Positions 1 through 11,600 of a stretch of 64,000 nucleotides of DNA are shown here, one piece after another (within the stretch, counting starts at the first letter, position 1; each line of letters starts with the position of its first letter). The translations under genes were made by a program, and so were the position numbers. This DNA is from Silene latifolia (taxonomy: Eukaryota; Streptophyta; Magnoliopsida; Caryophyllales; Caryophyllaceae), in assembly GCF_048544455.1 (NCBI RefSeq), contig NC_133529.1, forward strand, positions 48,235,901 through 48,299,900. Reading direction: 5' to 3'. A model generated the notes under the pieces. It was not told where the DNA came from. It worked only from the letters and a program-made list of their open reading frames with translations, and searched no databases.

Positions 1-1716
1 CATCTGCCCATATGTCATTGACGATATTGAGCTCTCTCAACCTGATGATTGCAGCTTCTAGACTGATTATTTGCTCGACTAGATTGTCAACTATTGCGAT
101 TACCTCTTGCATCATAGACTCTTGAGATAGAATTGGAGCCAGTGGGGTGCTTCCCTTAGGTATGGTGCTTGGATTGCGTATAGATGCCACTACAGCTTCC
201 AGTTATGAAACTTGCCTACTCACACTCTTTGCCCATGCGATAAAATCAGCAATGGTAGGAGAAATGGTGGAATAGCTCTCTTCATCTAGTGCATGAATCT
301 CATCCTCGACTGGAGAAATGAGGTGTGAACAATCCAAGGTGGATTCTTCATCTGTGATAGTCAGAACTCCAAGAGGATTCTGAGTATTGTTAGGCTTGCT
401 TGCGGGAGGTATGGGTAAGCGACCATCTTCAATCATATCCTGAATGACATGTTTCAATTTGAAGCATTTCTCTGTATCATGTTCCTTGCCTCTATGATAC
501 TAGTAGTATGCATTCTCATCCCAGAATTTGGATTTCCTCTTTGGGTCAGGTGTAGGTCCTATGGGTTGGAGCCTACCTTGTTTCATGAGCCTTTTCAGGG
601 CAGTGGAATATAATTCACCAACATAGGTAAATTTCCTCTGTGGGTTATTCTTCTTAGCAGATGATTCGACAAGGTTAACCTCATCAGTCTTACTAGTAGA
701 GCCATAAGAACGACTCGTTGAACCCTGATATCCGCGACCTACCATTTTGGACAAGAGCCCTTTACGGATGTCGTCTTCAATTCTCGTTCCTAGCACAGTC
801 AAGTCTTTGAAAGACCTTATGTTTTGGTACCTCAGATGGTTTGCATAGATGGGCCTCAAATTATCCACTAACTTTCCACAAGAGTGGCTTCGTCTGGGCG
901 TTCAACAAGTTGTGTTCTAGTCTTTCTCCACCTGCTTAGGAAGTCGGTGAAGCCTTCTTTCTCATTTTGGGTAAGAACCTCTAGGGTGCGCATGTTGACT
1001 TTGATTTCAGCATTATCCGCGTATTGTTTAGTGAACTCAATCGCGGCATCATCCCAGGTAGCAATTTTCTTATGCTCTAAAGAGTAGAACCATTGCTTAG
1101 GAATAGTATCGAGAGATGAAGGAAAGATCCTTAAGAACATCTCTGGTTTAATGCCTTTGATAGACATGTAATCTTTGAAGGCACGAATGTGGTTCAAAGG
1201 ATTTTCATGTCCCTTGAACTTTGGAATGTCAGTCATGTTGAAGTTGGTTGGCAGTTGAGCATTTACCGCCTCATACTTGCAATTGTTCTCCCTGTAGATA
1301 TCATCTCCCTTAAGGTACATTAGTTGCTCCTCCAAGTATTGGAGTCGCTTTTCAGCTTCGGTGAGACCTGGAGTGGTTTCTGGTTGTCCAACAAAAGGTG
1401 GAGGATGATCATGCACGGCCATGTTGGGAATATCGTTTTCTGCAGGAGAAAGCCTATTTTCTACAGCGACAATTCGGCCTTCAATAGCATTGAGGCGAGC
1501 ATAAGCTTGGTCTTGGCTTGTTTGGAGACGAATGAGCACAGCTAGGATTAGATCATTACTATTTCCGGGTTGTTCGGGTTGACCATTAACGCTTGCGTGA
1601 CTAGTTCCAGGCATCTTGGAAACTGGTAAAAGAGATCGACGACGAATCAAAACACGATCGACCATTTTAGCACACTTACTCAAAAAAGACTGACTCGTGA
1701 AGTGGGAGTGTGCCAC
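1..1716 (-). pseudogene. Decayed gag of a Tat/Ogre-like Ty3/gypsy retrotransposon
   Basis: Retrotransposon Gag, the capsid/nucleocapsid precursor of an LTR element. Reading leftward, an N-terminal stretch with a helix-rich segment is followed by the retrotransposon_gag core (about 1170-870): the proline-free block with IPKQWFYSLEH and the FLSRWRKTRTQL helix are typical. The frame breaks at 868-870, where a TAG overlaps the onset of the next frame and one base seems to be missing. The gag continues from 868 to 500, with the helix FKDLTVLGTRIEDDI typical of Tat/Ogre gags. An in-frame TAG at 500-502 interrupts a partial zinc-knuckle-like block (YHRGKEHDTEKC), which resumes to 203. A further frame change near 203 leaves an open frame to the window edge. 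The true start may be an internal methionine such as MPGTSHA. The lineage is my inference from gag pattern and PBS. Protease and pol would lie left of the window. Confidence 0.75.
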
Positions 1717-2383
1717 TGTGTCAAGTGTGGTTTGAAAAAAACAAATTTTGAAATGTTTATCTTAGGCGACTGTAGTGTAGTTGTAGGAGTGTTGACTTGA
1801 AGTGAGGTTTTAAAATGGGTTTTGAGGCCCGAATTTTGACTGGATATTTGGACAGAGTTTCGACTCATTTTGCGCTATTTTAGGCCACTTTTGAAAGTAT
1901 TTACATTTTAAAAAGGATTTTCTTTTACAAAAATCTTGTCATGGTTTTGTTTACAAAATGGTGATCACGTATACGATACACACATTCATACAGGCATTAT
2001 AACGGTATTCTGAGTGCATTTAAAGAGTTTTTGCTTAAAAGGTAGGTTGCCATACCAAACAATCAAACCCTGGTCTGTGGAGAGGTCCGTGCCAAACAAG
2101 AGTAAGGGCGGTTCCTAGTCCATTTCCTCGAGTAGTGAAAGCTCTTGATACAAACAAGAGTATGTACCACAGTATGGTTAACGTCAATCGCTATCTATCC
2201 TTAGGCCCAGATAAGAATTTGGACCGTCCAGACGGGACGATTGGTCGAATGGGTTAGGTTGGGCCTAAGAAGGCCGAATAAAACGACCTAAGAAGGTCGA
2301 GTAATGAAAACCGACAACTGTCTCATATAAACTATTCCCTAACCTCGTTCAAGTTTCACCCTGGTAACACGTAAGTGTATCAT
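1717..2383 (-). other. 5' leader of the minus-strand gypsy element
   Basis: Noncoding interval between the primer-binding site and gag, read on the minus strand. I see no gene. It holds mixed-composition sequence with short purine or T-rich runs, as expected for an untranslated retrotransposon leader that would include the packaging signal. No tandem structure was recognised. Confidence 0.5.
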
Positions 2384-2402
2384 CCCCAGCGGAGTCGCCA
2401 AA
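2384..2402 (-). promoter_or_regulatory. Primer-binding site of the minus-strand gypsy element
   Basis: On the minus strand the sequence TTGGCGACTCCGCTGGGG follows the LTR end ...GTCCACA with a short spacer. This block is the usual PBS region of Tat/Ogre-type elements, in which a tRNA-Arg-like primer is generally assumed. Its position fixes the LTR boundary at 2404 and the orientation of the element. Confidence 0.65.
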
Positions 2403-4396
2403 CTGTGGACATGGGCCACCCACGCCGCGCGCATCCGGGCATTGTGATGTTTTAGGAGGCGGCACTTCTCCCACGGAACCTTGGATAGCCAAAGCATGTC
2501 ATGAGCCGTTACCGATTTGTGAGGCATTGAAACCGGTGAAAGGTTGAATAAGCCTGCATTTGTGGAGTCGCCACAAATTTTTATGGGAAATTGGAACCGT
2601 TCGAATACCTCGTGTCACGTCAAGACACAAAGTAGTGATATGAACACTAAGAACTCGTCACCTTTAGCATTCTATGTCTAGAATGACTCTGGTGGATGCC
2701 AATGAACACGGATGTTCACAGAGATCTGGAGTAAGGGGTGAGGGTATGTATTAGGAAGTCCTTTTACTGAACACCTAATCCCGCCCACCGATAGCGGCCT
2801 CTACTAATGATTAGGGAAATCGTTCATATTTGATATGTCATCGATTATATGCATGCAATGCAACAAGCAACGTTTTAATCCTAGCATGTGAGATTAACTA
2901 TGTCGGTGAACAAATAGTTTAGCAAACAATTATGTCGAATTGGGATTTAGAATTGATTACATGTGAAGAACAAGAAAATAAACCATACAATAAATAAATA
3001 CAATGAATAAATAACGATAATGGAAAGTACAATGAATTACGATGATTTAATTGATTCACGTCAAAAATACACTCAAGACGGAATTTTGAAGATGAAAAGA
3101 AAGGAAAATAAAAGATTAAAAATTAAACTAATAAAATAAGACAGATTAAAGGCGATACTATGATTATTAGTTAATTGAACATGTAATTAAAGCTACGTCA
3201 AAGCGAGAACGGAAGTTCAGGGACAGAAGTCATCTCAGAATAGGCGCAGCATCTTCTGCGTCCCTTAGAAGAGGCGCAACTTGTTGGAATATATGTCCTC
3301 CGACAATAATGCGATCACAATTGTCGATCATATTGATCACATATTTAAATATCATATCAAGCATACGAAAGGGATGATACATTATATATATAGTCAACTG
3401 GTCCACACATATCGGTAATGATTGGTTGGCTAGAGTTTGACATTACTGTCGTGCGACGGTGGTGATCAGTTGATCCCTTGAGGTCACACCTAAAGGACGA
3501 TTCCCTTAATTGAAAAGGTTAATTAATTGTATGTCGATACAGATTAATTAATTCCTTAAAATTGAACAAATTATTGTCATAAGAGAGAAAAATGACATCT
3601 TATTATAATGTGATTAAATAAGATTTTATTTAGTAATTTAAAAAGTTATATTACTAAAATTAATCGGTGTTTGCGAAACACGCGAGATGAGAATGATAAG
3701 TTAGTCATAATTACAAGATGTTGTGAATTATACTAACTAGTATTTAAATGACCATTTTATGTGAAAGTAATTTTGAATTACTAGTCAATTTGTTAAATGT
3801 GATTTATTTAATTTGTAAATGATATTTAATTTGTTAAATATGCATTTTAAATTAAAACATGACATAAGACATGTCACATGTCACATAACATACAATTGTA
3901 CAATTCACAAAAATAATATGGACTCCATATTACACATATAAACCGAAAATTGGTGGGCAATGTGAGAAGTTTTGTCTTTTTCCATTTGTCTTATTCATTT
4001 GTCTAATATGCTTGATAGTGACATGACTATGGACAAAAGGCTTACACATTTGTCTTGTGAAGACAAAAAGGAAAGAGAAAAATGGTCCTAATACTGTAAA
4101 GACCCACCGGTTTTGGGCATCATTTTTAGAGAGTTTTTCTCTAAAAATTTATCATTCTCTTATGTTTTTCATAAAAAAAAAAACTACCTTCTCTCTCTTG
4201 TTCTTCATAAAAATTCATTTTTATGAATCTAATTTGTATAAATCAAACACTAATAATACTAGTAGTAGTATATGAGTATTAGTAACCGATTTTAAGGTAA
4301 ACCACATTATAAATATCTAGTACATATTATTTTGTGGGATTTTGGGATAGTCTTGGGTGCTACTTATTGGAGGGCTTCTATTTTGAAGTCATGAAT

Positions 4397-5769
4397 TGAT
4401 ACGTGCATTTTATATAGTCTTTTTAGCCTATTTTATGCACGTATTTCTATGCTTTTATCGTGGTTTTATGCTACGAAATGCCCCGAATATGCTACTTTGG
4501 GTTATTATGTCTTATTTGCAGGTATGGACCCGAAAGGAGTGAAATCGAGCCATTTACCGTCCATTTTGCATGCATTTGGAGGGAGAGATGATTTGGAGCG
4601 GGAATTATAGCTGTCTTGGGATGCGTGAAGGTGTTTCGGGAGCTAAAAGGACAAGTCAAAGTCAAACTAACGAGAATTGTAGCTGCTGAAGTCAAGACCC
4701 ACCTGATCGAGTGATTTATTACTCGATCGAGTGGTTTTAGGTGCAATAAATAGTCGATCGAGTTGCTTCCTTAGTCGATCGACCAGTCCCTTATGTGTAA
4801 TCAGTCGATCGAGCACTCTACTTGGTCGATCGAGCCGCTTTTTCATTGGCTGAGTTTGCTCGATCGAGTGGTTCCCTTACTCGATCGAGTGGATTTTGCT
4901 ACGGGCTGGGCTTTTAAGCTTTATATTCCGTCATTAGGTTTAATCCTACTCCTAATTTCTTATAAATAGGAGTTAGGGATGTCATTTGTAATCATCCAAT
5001 AATCCGGGGATCACGTTGCTTTTCTCCCTTTTCCATCCAATAATCCGGGAAGGATCACGTTACTCCTTTTCCTTTCTATATACATTGTTACTTTTCTTCA
5101 TTTAGGATCCCTTAATCTAGTAATTTCTTCTTCCTTTATTCGCTTTTAATGTTTATTTATTCCTTTATTATTGTTGTTGCTTATTTTATTATGAGTAGCT
5201 AATTTCCCGTAGTATGTTAGGATTAGGGAAGCCGTGGTAGCAATGCTTTAATTGTATTAAATAGATTAGTCCTGCGATAAGAATTGTATTAGGCAATTTA
5301 ATTGTTATCCGGTCGAATGAATGCATGCAGGAGACCATAATTCTAGTTAACCCCGACCTAGATCGAAAGATTGGAAGGGAAGGCTTGCTTAATTACAATA
5401 GGGTATTGCAGTGAGGGCGAAAGTTAAGCTGTTTACACTCTAGGGCGGTTTAAGGACCGAAAGGTGACGACCGTAGCTCTTCTTATCAATAGTCTAATCG
5501 CCTTAATATTCTTGTTATAATAGATCTGATAGCTGCCACGGTGGACCGACTCTTAGCATACTTCTTTCTCTTATTGTTAATTTCTCTCATCTTTTTCCCT
5601 CGCTTTAGTCTCTAGTTAGTTAAATCGATCAAACCCCCATCGTGACATTAGACAGATAAATAGACAAATAGATAGTACACCGCCTCCCTGTGGAGATCGA
5701 CCCTACTTGCCGCTGACTTCTGTTAGTTGTACTTAGGTATTTTATTTTTGGTACGAAACGACAGTATCA
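4397..5769 (+). repeat. 5' LTR of the Athila-like element
   Basis: It starts TGATACGTGCATTTTATATAG and ends GACAGTATCA, 1373 bp. A TATA box TATAAATA lies at 4971-4978. Between 4695 and 4895 it carries about eight copies of the palindromic octamer TCGATCGA or close variants, usually within CTCGATCGAGTG. Confidence 0.9.
4971..4978 (+). promoter_or_regulatory. LTR TATA box
   Basis: TATAAATA followed by GGAGTTAGGG. The same box recurs at 9983-9990 in the 3' LTR. Its place two-fifths into the LTR fits a U3/R boundary just downstream. Confidence 0.6.
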
Positions 5770-5775
5770 AAATTT

Positions 5776-5793
5776 TGGCGCCGTTGCCGGGGA
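5776..5793 (+). promoter_or_regulatory. Primer-binding site, Athila type
   Basis: TGGCGCCGTTGCCGGGGA lies six bases after the LTR terminus. This is the familiar PBS of Athila and other plant gypsy elements, generally assigned to tRNA-Asp priming. Confidence 0.8.
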
Positions 5794-6012
5794 GGCAATC
5801 TATTTATTTATTTGTTTAATTTTATCTGTTTTTAGCCTCAGGGGATTTTCCCTTGAGGCCGTTTTAATCTTTTGTTTAGTGCTGTTTTGATAGGCCTTAC
5901 TGGTACTACCTAGACAGTTCTAGGTGAAAGACGATCAAAGGGAAGGCTTGAGTACCTTTGACCCATCACCGATGTCCCATTATATGGAACAGTAGGTGAT
6001 CGCTACTGGGAG

Positions 6013-6569
6013 ATGTGGTTCGCCGAGCACAATGCGATTGTAGTTGTGCCGCCACATCCACCCTATCAATGGCCACCGCAACAAGATCCTCCGGATATAC
6101 AAGAAGAAGAGATTATGAGCTGAAATCCTTATCTGAGACACTTGCATCTCAATTGCAAGATCGTGACCGAGAGAGGCAAGATCATGATAGACGCACTTCT
6201 TCGCAACTTGAAAAGCTCGAAAATGACATTGCTCAGTTAGCAGCTGAGATACAAAGAGAAGAGGTTGCAGAACTGAGGTCTTTAATGGAGATACTTGCAT
6301 CTCAAATACAGAATTATGATCGAGTGAGGCAAGAAAGTGATAGACGTGCGGATGCTCAAATCCTTGAGCTCGAGTTCAGAATTGCTCGGCTAGCGGTGAG
6401 ATGGAAGAAGAAGAGGTATACCTTCTTTGAGAGCGGTTTCTCCCCGAGAAAACCGTGTTACCCAATGCGGAGCATGACCTCTATGACTCGGATGACGAGT
6501 TTCTATCATATTTCACTGCCCCACACGAGGATTTCAAACACAGACGGGAGGAATCACTCGATCGAGTGA
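6013..6569 (+). pseudogene. Coiled-coil gag-like frame of the Athila-like element
   Basis: No confident domain. An ATG at 6013 opens a short proline-rich frame (MWFAEHNAIVVV, then PPHPPYQWPP) that shifts near 6115 into a helical frame. That frame carries two related copies of a roughly 48-residue charged segment, the first containing SETLASQLQDRDRE and the second MEILASQIQNYDRV, typical of coiled coils. After about 6410 the frame degenerates and a different frame (6455-7360) seems to continue the protein. I read this as the N-terminal remnant of a gag-type protein with a duplicated coiled coil. Alternatives are a lineage-specific ORF unrelated to gag. Frameshifts make function unlikely. Confidence 0.4.
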
Positions 6570-7360
6570 CTATTATTGGTCGATCGAGTGATTTTCCAGG
6601 AGAAAGTGCTCGATCGAGTGAACATTCTGTTCGATCGAGTGACAGACAGGAGGATAGTACTCGATCGAGTGATTGTGTTACTCGATCGAGTGAGGTGCGG
6701 AAGGAACTTGGTCGATCGAGTGAGCAATTTGCTCGATTGACTGAATTGGCCATTGATGGGAGCTTTTATTCGTCACTTGGGTTCATATTGGATGACGAGT
6801 TTGACGATGATGAAGATTACGGTGAACCTCCCTTATTCACAGCCGAGTCGGATACACTTGAAGCTGCGATTTACGGGATGGATTCTACTGAGGAGGGTGA
6901 CAAAGAAGCAGCTGAGTCGGTAATTACTCCTAGCGCGGATGAGGTAATAAATCCTTTTATCTATGATTCCGCCATTGAGAGCGATCAACCTGAGGTAGTG
7001 AACGATAAATTAATTATTGTTTGTTTAAATAGTAAATTGCCTCGTTTGACTTATGCTTTGCATTCTAATGCTTTGCCCCTTCCTAGTAGGTCATACAATT
7101 TAACGAATTTTCACCGTCTCTATCATTATAAATTTGTTAATCTGAAATGGAGCCCTACTTTATTGACAATTGCTCCCACGCTCCTATATTTTGTGGATAA
7201 ATTTAGGAGCGCACATAGGAAATTTGTTAGACTTAAATGCTTACATATTTTTATTTCCTATCTCGCTATTCCATTTTGGTGCTACTTATGCTGTTGTGTA
7301 GCACATGCGCAGCTATTTGACAGGTTGCTGCGCGCTTTGAGCTGTTTTGATCGTGATTAA
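6455..7360 (+). CDS. Acidic and hydrophobic ORF of the Athila-like element, unknown function
   Basis: A 301-codon open frame that I do not recognise. The first part contains repeated R-S-S-(E/D) or L-D-R-V segments encoded by the CTCGATCGAGTG motif in two different reading frames. The middle is strongly acidic (DDEFDDDEDYGE). The last third is hydrophobic with two possible membrane segments (around WSPTLLTIAPTLLYFV and IFISYLAIPFWCYLCCC). Athila elements often have a third, env-like ORF before the 3' noncoding region, and the position and hydrophobic tail fit that idea only loosely. The start shown is a GTG; an in-frame TGA lies 24 bases upstream, so the original protein was probably longer and has suffered a frameshift. 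Confidence 0.35.
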   Translation: MLPNAEHDLYDSDDEFLSYFTAPHEDFKHRREESLDRVTIIGRSSDFPGESARSSEHSVRSSDRQEDSTRSSDCVTRSSEVRKELGRSSEQFARLTELAIDGSFYSSLGFILDDEFDDDEDYGEPPLFTAESDTLEAAIYGMDSTEEGDKEAAESVITPSADEVINPFIYDSAIESDQPEVVNDKLIIVCLNSKLPRLTYALHSNALPLPSRSYNLTNFHRLYHYKFVNLKWSPTLLTIAPTLLYFVDKFRSAHRKFVRLKCLHIFISYLAIPFWCYLCCCVAHAQLFDRLLRALSCFDRD

Positions 7361-9410
7361 TTATAGTGGCTCGAAGAAAAAGAAGGTCGAGCTGGGACCT
7401 GACTGAAGCTAGCGCTACCCGGGAGGCAACCCGGCGATTTTACTTTGTTTTTATTTCAATTTCAGTTGTAATAAATGGTCTTTATACCATAGACTATCTC
7501 AGTAAGCTTGTTTTTGTTAGTTTGCGGGCTGTTTGAATTGCATTTTGCAGGAATTCCTCGAGCATCATTCGATCGAGTGGTTTTGCTTACTCGATCGAAC
7601 ACTGTAGCAAAGGGATTCACTCGATCGAGTGATTAACCACTCGATCGACCACCTGCAAAGTAAGGAACCATTCGATCGACCTAGTGTCTTTTCGATCGAG
7701 CAGTTCTTGGACGCCCACTCACTCGATCGACCACTGTTGGACGGATATCGAGTGCTTTTGACTTGGATTAGCTCCCTGAGACGGTTTTCTGGTCTTTAGC
7801 AACCTCCCATTTCATGGTCGGTTTGGGGAGGTCCCCTTTTTCGCGCTATTTTGTGAGTTCTTCCGCTTTTACTCTTTTCCTCCTTTAGTTTGCATTTCCT
7901 TTCCATGTTTTGGCACAATGGGGGCATTGTACAGTTTGGTTTGGGGAGGTTATGCATCCATATCTGTGTCTGCATATTGTTTTTACTGCATTTCAGTTAT
8001 CACATTTAATTTATGTATGCGTTGTTGTTTATTTTCGTTAAAATTCATAAAATTCCATAAAAATTGAAAAATTGTTAAAATTCAAAAAATTTCACGTTTA
8101 TTTTAGCATGTAGGTCGAGTCGGAACGGTCGATTTCCATGATGAAATTGCGCTGCAACTGTTTTTTGCTTAAGCCTTGCATTAAACTGTTATCTTTTAGC
8201 TTTGTCTTATTGCATAATCTACGAGTTAATGTTAAATTTAGCTGAACGAATAGACTTGACCTTAAATTTTGGCAACCTACTTATAATTTCTAAGATTTAG
8301 AGCCTTTTAAACTGGTGTCATTTATGACCAGTTTCATGTAGGATTGTGAGTAGTTACTCCTTGCATAACATGTATCATCAATTTGCACATATATGAGATT
8401 CAATTGCTTTTTGCCGTCATACATTCGGGTTAGTGATTGGTGTCACATGCAGGGAGGTGCTTACATTTTCCCTTTCTTTCATTTTTACCCATAAACTCCA
8501 CATTAGCCAAATTTGCCAGTTGACCCTTTAGCTACATCCAAATTTAGCCTGCCTTGTCAAGCTAGTTTAGATTGTTGTTTGCGGTATATATTTCATTGTA
8601 TCAAATATTGGCGCATATTCTATTGAATCGGAGTTGGTATTTTATGAAGAAAAGGAGGATGATGGAAAAAAAAATGACGTGAAAAAGAAAAAAAAAAGAA
8701 TTCGAAAAAGAAGAAAACAAGAAACCGTGAGTAAAGAAAAAAAAAAAAAAAAAATAGAAAAAAAAAAAATCGAAAAGAAAAAAAAGATGTTGATGAGACG
8801 GTTTCTGCTCCTATGTTCTATTCTATATCATATGAGGAGTGTTTCTAGTTTGGTTTGGTGAGATTTTATGCCAAATGAAGGGCATGTGCTTAATCCCATA
8901 ATTGTTTAAGAATCGGATGTCGATATATGGTTTTGTTTAGGTACTAGCTTGATCACCTATACCTCCACATTCCCATAACATGTTTTGCCTTTTCTTACCC
9001 ATTGCCTCACTTTACCATATTTTTGTAAGCCCTCGCCGTGTGTGGGGACCCTGTTTGGTTGGAATGTATGTACGGTAGCTAGAATTGTCTATCATATTAG
9101 TTGCATGCATGTTTATGTGGGTCGTAGTTTAGGTGAGCGACTATTTTTCTTTCTCTCTTACATATATATGCTTACCCTTTGCTTCACGAGAGAAGAGTGA
9201 CCCGTGAGAGTCCATTATTAAAGGTCTTGCAAGGTCGACGGTTCAGCTTTATTTATAAACATCTTACAACTCGTTTGCATTTGACTTTTTGCTATAAGTG
9301 TTTAGTTTGCTTGCATTAAATTGGCTTAAGTAGGCATTTGTAGCTAGCTCTGAGTTATTTTTCCGTCCCATTAGTGTATAGTTTTTAGTTTACTCGGGGA
9401 CGAGTAAAGG
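7361..9410 (+). other. 3' noncoding internal region of the Athila-like element
   Basis: No gene recognised. It contains the palindromic block CCCGGGAGGCAACCCGG (7418-7433), a GGGAGGCAACCC motif common after the ORFs of Athila-like elements. A second cluster of about eight TCGATCGA motifs lies at 7567-7735. A GAAAAA-rich purine tract lies at 8634-8790; the lysine-rich frame over it is low-complexity only. Confidence 0.55.
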
Positions 9411-9427
9411 TTTGGTTTGGGGAGATT
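9411..9427 (+). promoter_or_regulatory. Polypurine tract
   Basis: TTTGGTTTGGGGAGATT ends exactly at the first base before the 3' LTR, as expected for the plus-strand primer of reverse transcription in this element type. Confidence 0.7.
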
Positions 9428-10793
9428 TGATACGTGCATTTTATATAGTCTTTTTAGCCTATTTTATGCACGTATTTCTATGCTTTTATCGTGGTTTTAT
9501 GCTACGAAATGCCCCGAATATGCTACTTTGGGTTATTATGTCTTATTTGCGGTATGGACCGAAAGGAGTGAAATCGAGCCATTTACCGTCCATTTTGCAT
9601 GCATTTGGAGGGAGAGATGATTTGGAGCGGGAATTATAGCTGTCTTGGGATGCGTGAAGGTGTTTCGGGAGCTAAAAGGACAAGTCAAAGTCAAACTAAC
9701 GAGAATTGTAGCTGCTGAAGTCAAGACCCACCTGATCGAGTGATTTATTACTCGATCGAGTGGTTTTAGGTGCAATAAATAGTCGATCGAGTTGCTTCCT
9801 TAGTCGATCGACCAGTCCCTTATGTGTAATCAGTCGATCGAGCACTCTACTTTGGTCGATCTGTTTCTCATTTGAGTTTGCTCGATCGAGTGGTTCCCTT
9901 ACTCGATCGAGTGGATTTTGCTACGGGCTGGGCTTTTAAGCTTTATATTCCGTCATTAGGTTTAATCCTACTCCTAATTTCTTATAAATAGGAGTTAGGG
10001 ATGTCATTTGTAATCATCCAATAATCCGGGGATCACGTTGCTTTTCTCCCTTTTCCATCCAATAATCCGGGAAGGATCACGTTACTCCTTTTCCCTTTCT
10101 ATATACACTGTTACTTTTCTTCATTTCCGGATCCCTTAATCTAGTAATTTCTTCTTCCTTTATTCGCTTTTAATGTTTATTTCTTCCTTTATTATTGTTG
10201 TTGCTTATTTTATTATGAGTAGCTAATTTCCCGTAGTATGTTAGGATTAGGGAAGCCGTGGTAGCAATGCTTTAATTGTATTAAATAGATTAGTCCTGCG
10301 ATAAGAATTGTATTAGGCAATTTAATTGTTATCCGGTCGAATGAATGCATGCAGGAGACCATAATTCTAGTTAACCCCGACCTAGATCGAAAGATTGGAA
10401 GGGAAGGCTTGCTTAATTACAATAGGGTATTGCAGTGAGGGCGAAAGTTAAGCTGTTTACACTCTAGGGCGGTTTAAGGACCGAAAGGTGACGACCGTAG
10501 CTCTTCTTATCAATAGTCTAATCGCCTTAATATTCTTGTTATAATAGATCTGATAGCTGCCACGGTGGACCGACTCTTAGCATACTTCTTTCTCTTATTG
10601 TTAATTTCTCTCATCTTTTTCCCTCGCTTTAGTCTCTAGTTAGTTAAATCGATCAAACCCCCATCGTGACATTAGACAGATAAATAGACAAATAGATAGT
10701 ACACCGCCTCCCTGTGGAGATCGACCCTACTTGCCGCTGACTTCTGTTAGTTGTACTTAGGTATTTTATTTTTGGTACGAAACGACAGTATCA
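9428..10793 (+). repeat. 3' LTR of the Athila-like element
   Basis: 1366 bp, beginning TGATACGTGC and ending GACAGTATCA. It matches the 5' LTR nearly throughout, with a TATA box at 9983-9990 and a cluster of TCGATCGA motifs at 9734-9912. Confidence 0.9.
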
Positions 10794-11540
10794 TGAATGT
10801 TCATCCATTGTTGGAAAGCTCAAGAACTAACAAGAAGGAGATCTTGTTGGTGCCCATAAAACCGAAATCATGTAGTAAGAACAATGATTTTTCTCTTATC
10901 TTATTTATGTTTGCATGCATAAGATTTGTAATTAATTTTATGACTAAATTAAATGTTACATATATGAATATGTAAAGTAATTAGATATAGATTTCTAACA
11001 CAACTATTCCTGCGTCTGTTCTTGAGTTGAGCTCTGGCTGTGAAGTCAGAACCACGGGTTGTTAATGTTTGTTGGAGTATTTACGATCAATTATGGACAT
11101 TAAACTCAAATGAAGGTGATTTAGTATGTTAATTACATACTGACATCGTCATAAAAGCGATAAACACGAACTAAAACGAATTAGAACGAGTTAGAACGAA
11201 TTAAAAATGAATTAGATTGAATTACGATAAAGAAACGAACTTTGAAAGGATTTAATAAACTGAAAATAAACAATGGAACTTATGTACAAAAGGCAAATCC
11301 CAGAAAATTGATAAGGACAAATCGAGTCTCTGAAATTCGGGTTTGATTTAATGACGAAAACTCGCAAATATCGAGTTATAAGGGATTTAAATCGAAAATA
11401 AAACGTTATAATTAAAAAGGAATATTAAAACATGGTTTATGTACAAAGGAATGAAAGGAAATAAGAAAAAGTAAAGAAAAGGAACGAAACCATGGAAACC
11501 CGAGGAAGAAGAAGAAGAGCAGGAGCAACGGCAGCCTCTG

Positions 11541-11600
11541 GAAGAGGCGCAGCAGATGCTGCGACCCTTCGAAGAGGCGCAGCTGCTGCTGCGTTTCTTC
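11541..11600. repeat. GAAGAGGCGCAGC subrepeat inside the gypsy LTR
   Basis: Two imperfect copies of a roughly 30-bp unit whose core reads GAAGAGGCGCAGC followed by TGCTGCG. Related copies lie at 3241-3281 and at 12119-12180. The Ala/Arg-rich reading frames that cross this place on both strands are by-products of this GC-rich repeat, not genes. Confidence 0.6.

Larger units (their letters stand above)
4397..10793 (+). mobile_element. Athila-like non-autonomous LTR retrotransposon
   Basis: A complete 6.4-kb element with two LTRs (4397-5769 and 9428-10793), a PBS directly after the 5' LTR, a purine-rich tract before the 3' LTR and the 5-bp target duplication TGAAT (4392-4396 and 10794-10798). 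The internal 3.66 kb has no protease, reverse transcriptase, RNase H or integrase, only a coiled-coil gag-like frame and an acidic frame. It therefore depends on a partner for movement. The LTRs agree over long blocks, with only a few small differences (for example one-base gaps near 4521-4535 against 9551-9563, and a rearranged patch near 4822-4855 against 9852-9878), so the insertion is young. Confidence 0.85.
3282..11000. repeat. Solo LTR (about 1.3 kb), interrupted by an Athila-like element
   Basis: The left boundary TGTTGGAATATATG at 3282 and right boundary AGATTTCTAACA at 11000 form short imperfect inverted termini (TGTTGGAA / TTCTAACA). Both sides carry the 5-bp duplication CAACT (3277-3281 and 11001-11005). 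Removing the nested element at 4397-10793 and one copy of its duplication leaves about 1.31 kb without coding capacity, PBS or second LTR. This fits a solo LTR, most likely of a copia element given the TGTTGGAA start, left by LTR-LTR recombination. A small non-autonomous element is the alternative. Confidence 0.7.

Noticed and set aside
4492..4746. Minus-strand frame repeated at 9536-9775
   Set aside because: It lies within the LTR and repeats only because the LTR does; it resembles no protein.
8634..8861. Lysine-rich open frame
   Set aside because: Low-complexity GAAAAA tract in a retrotransposon 3' noncoding region.
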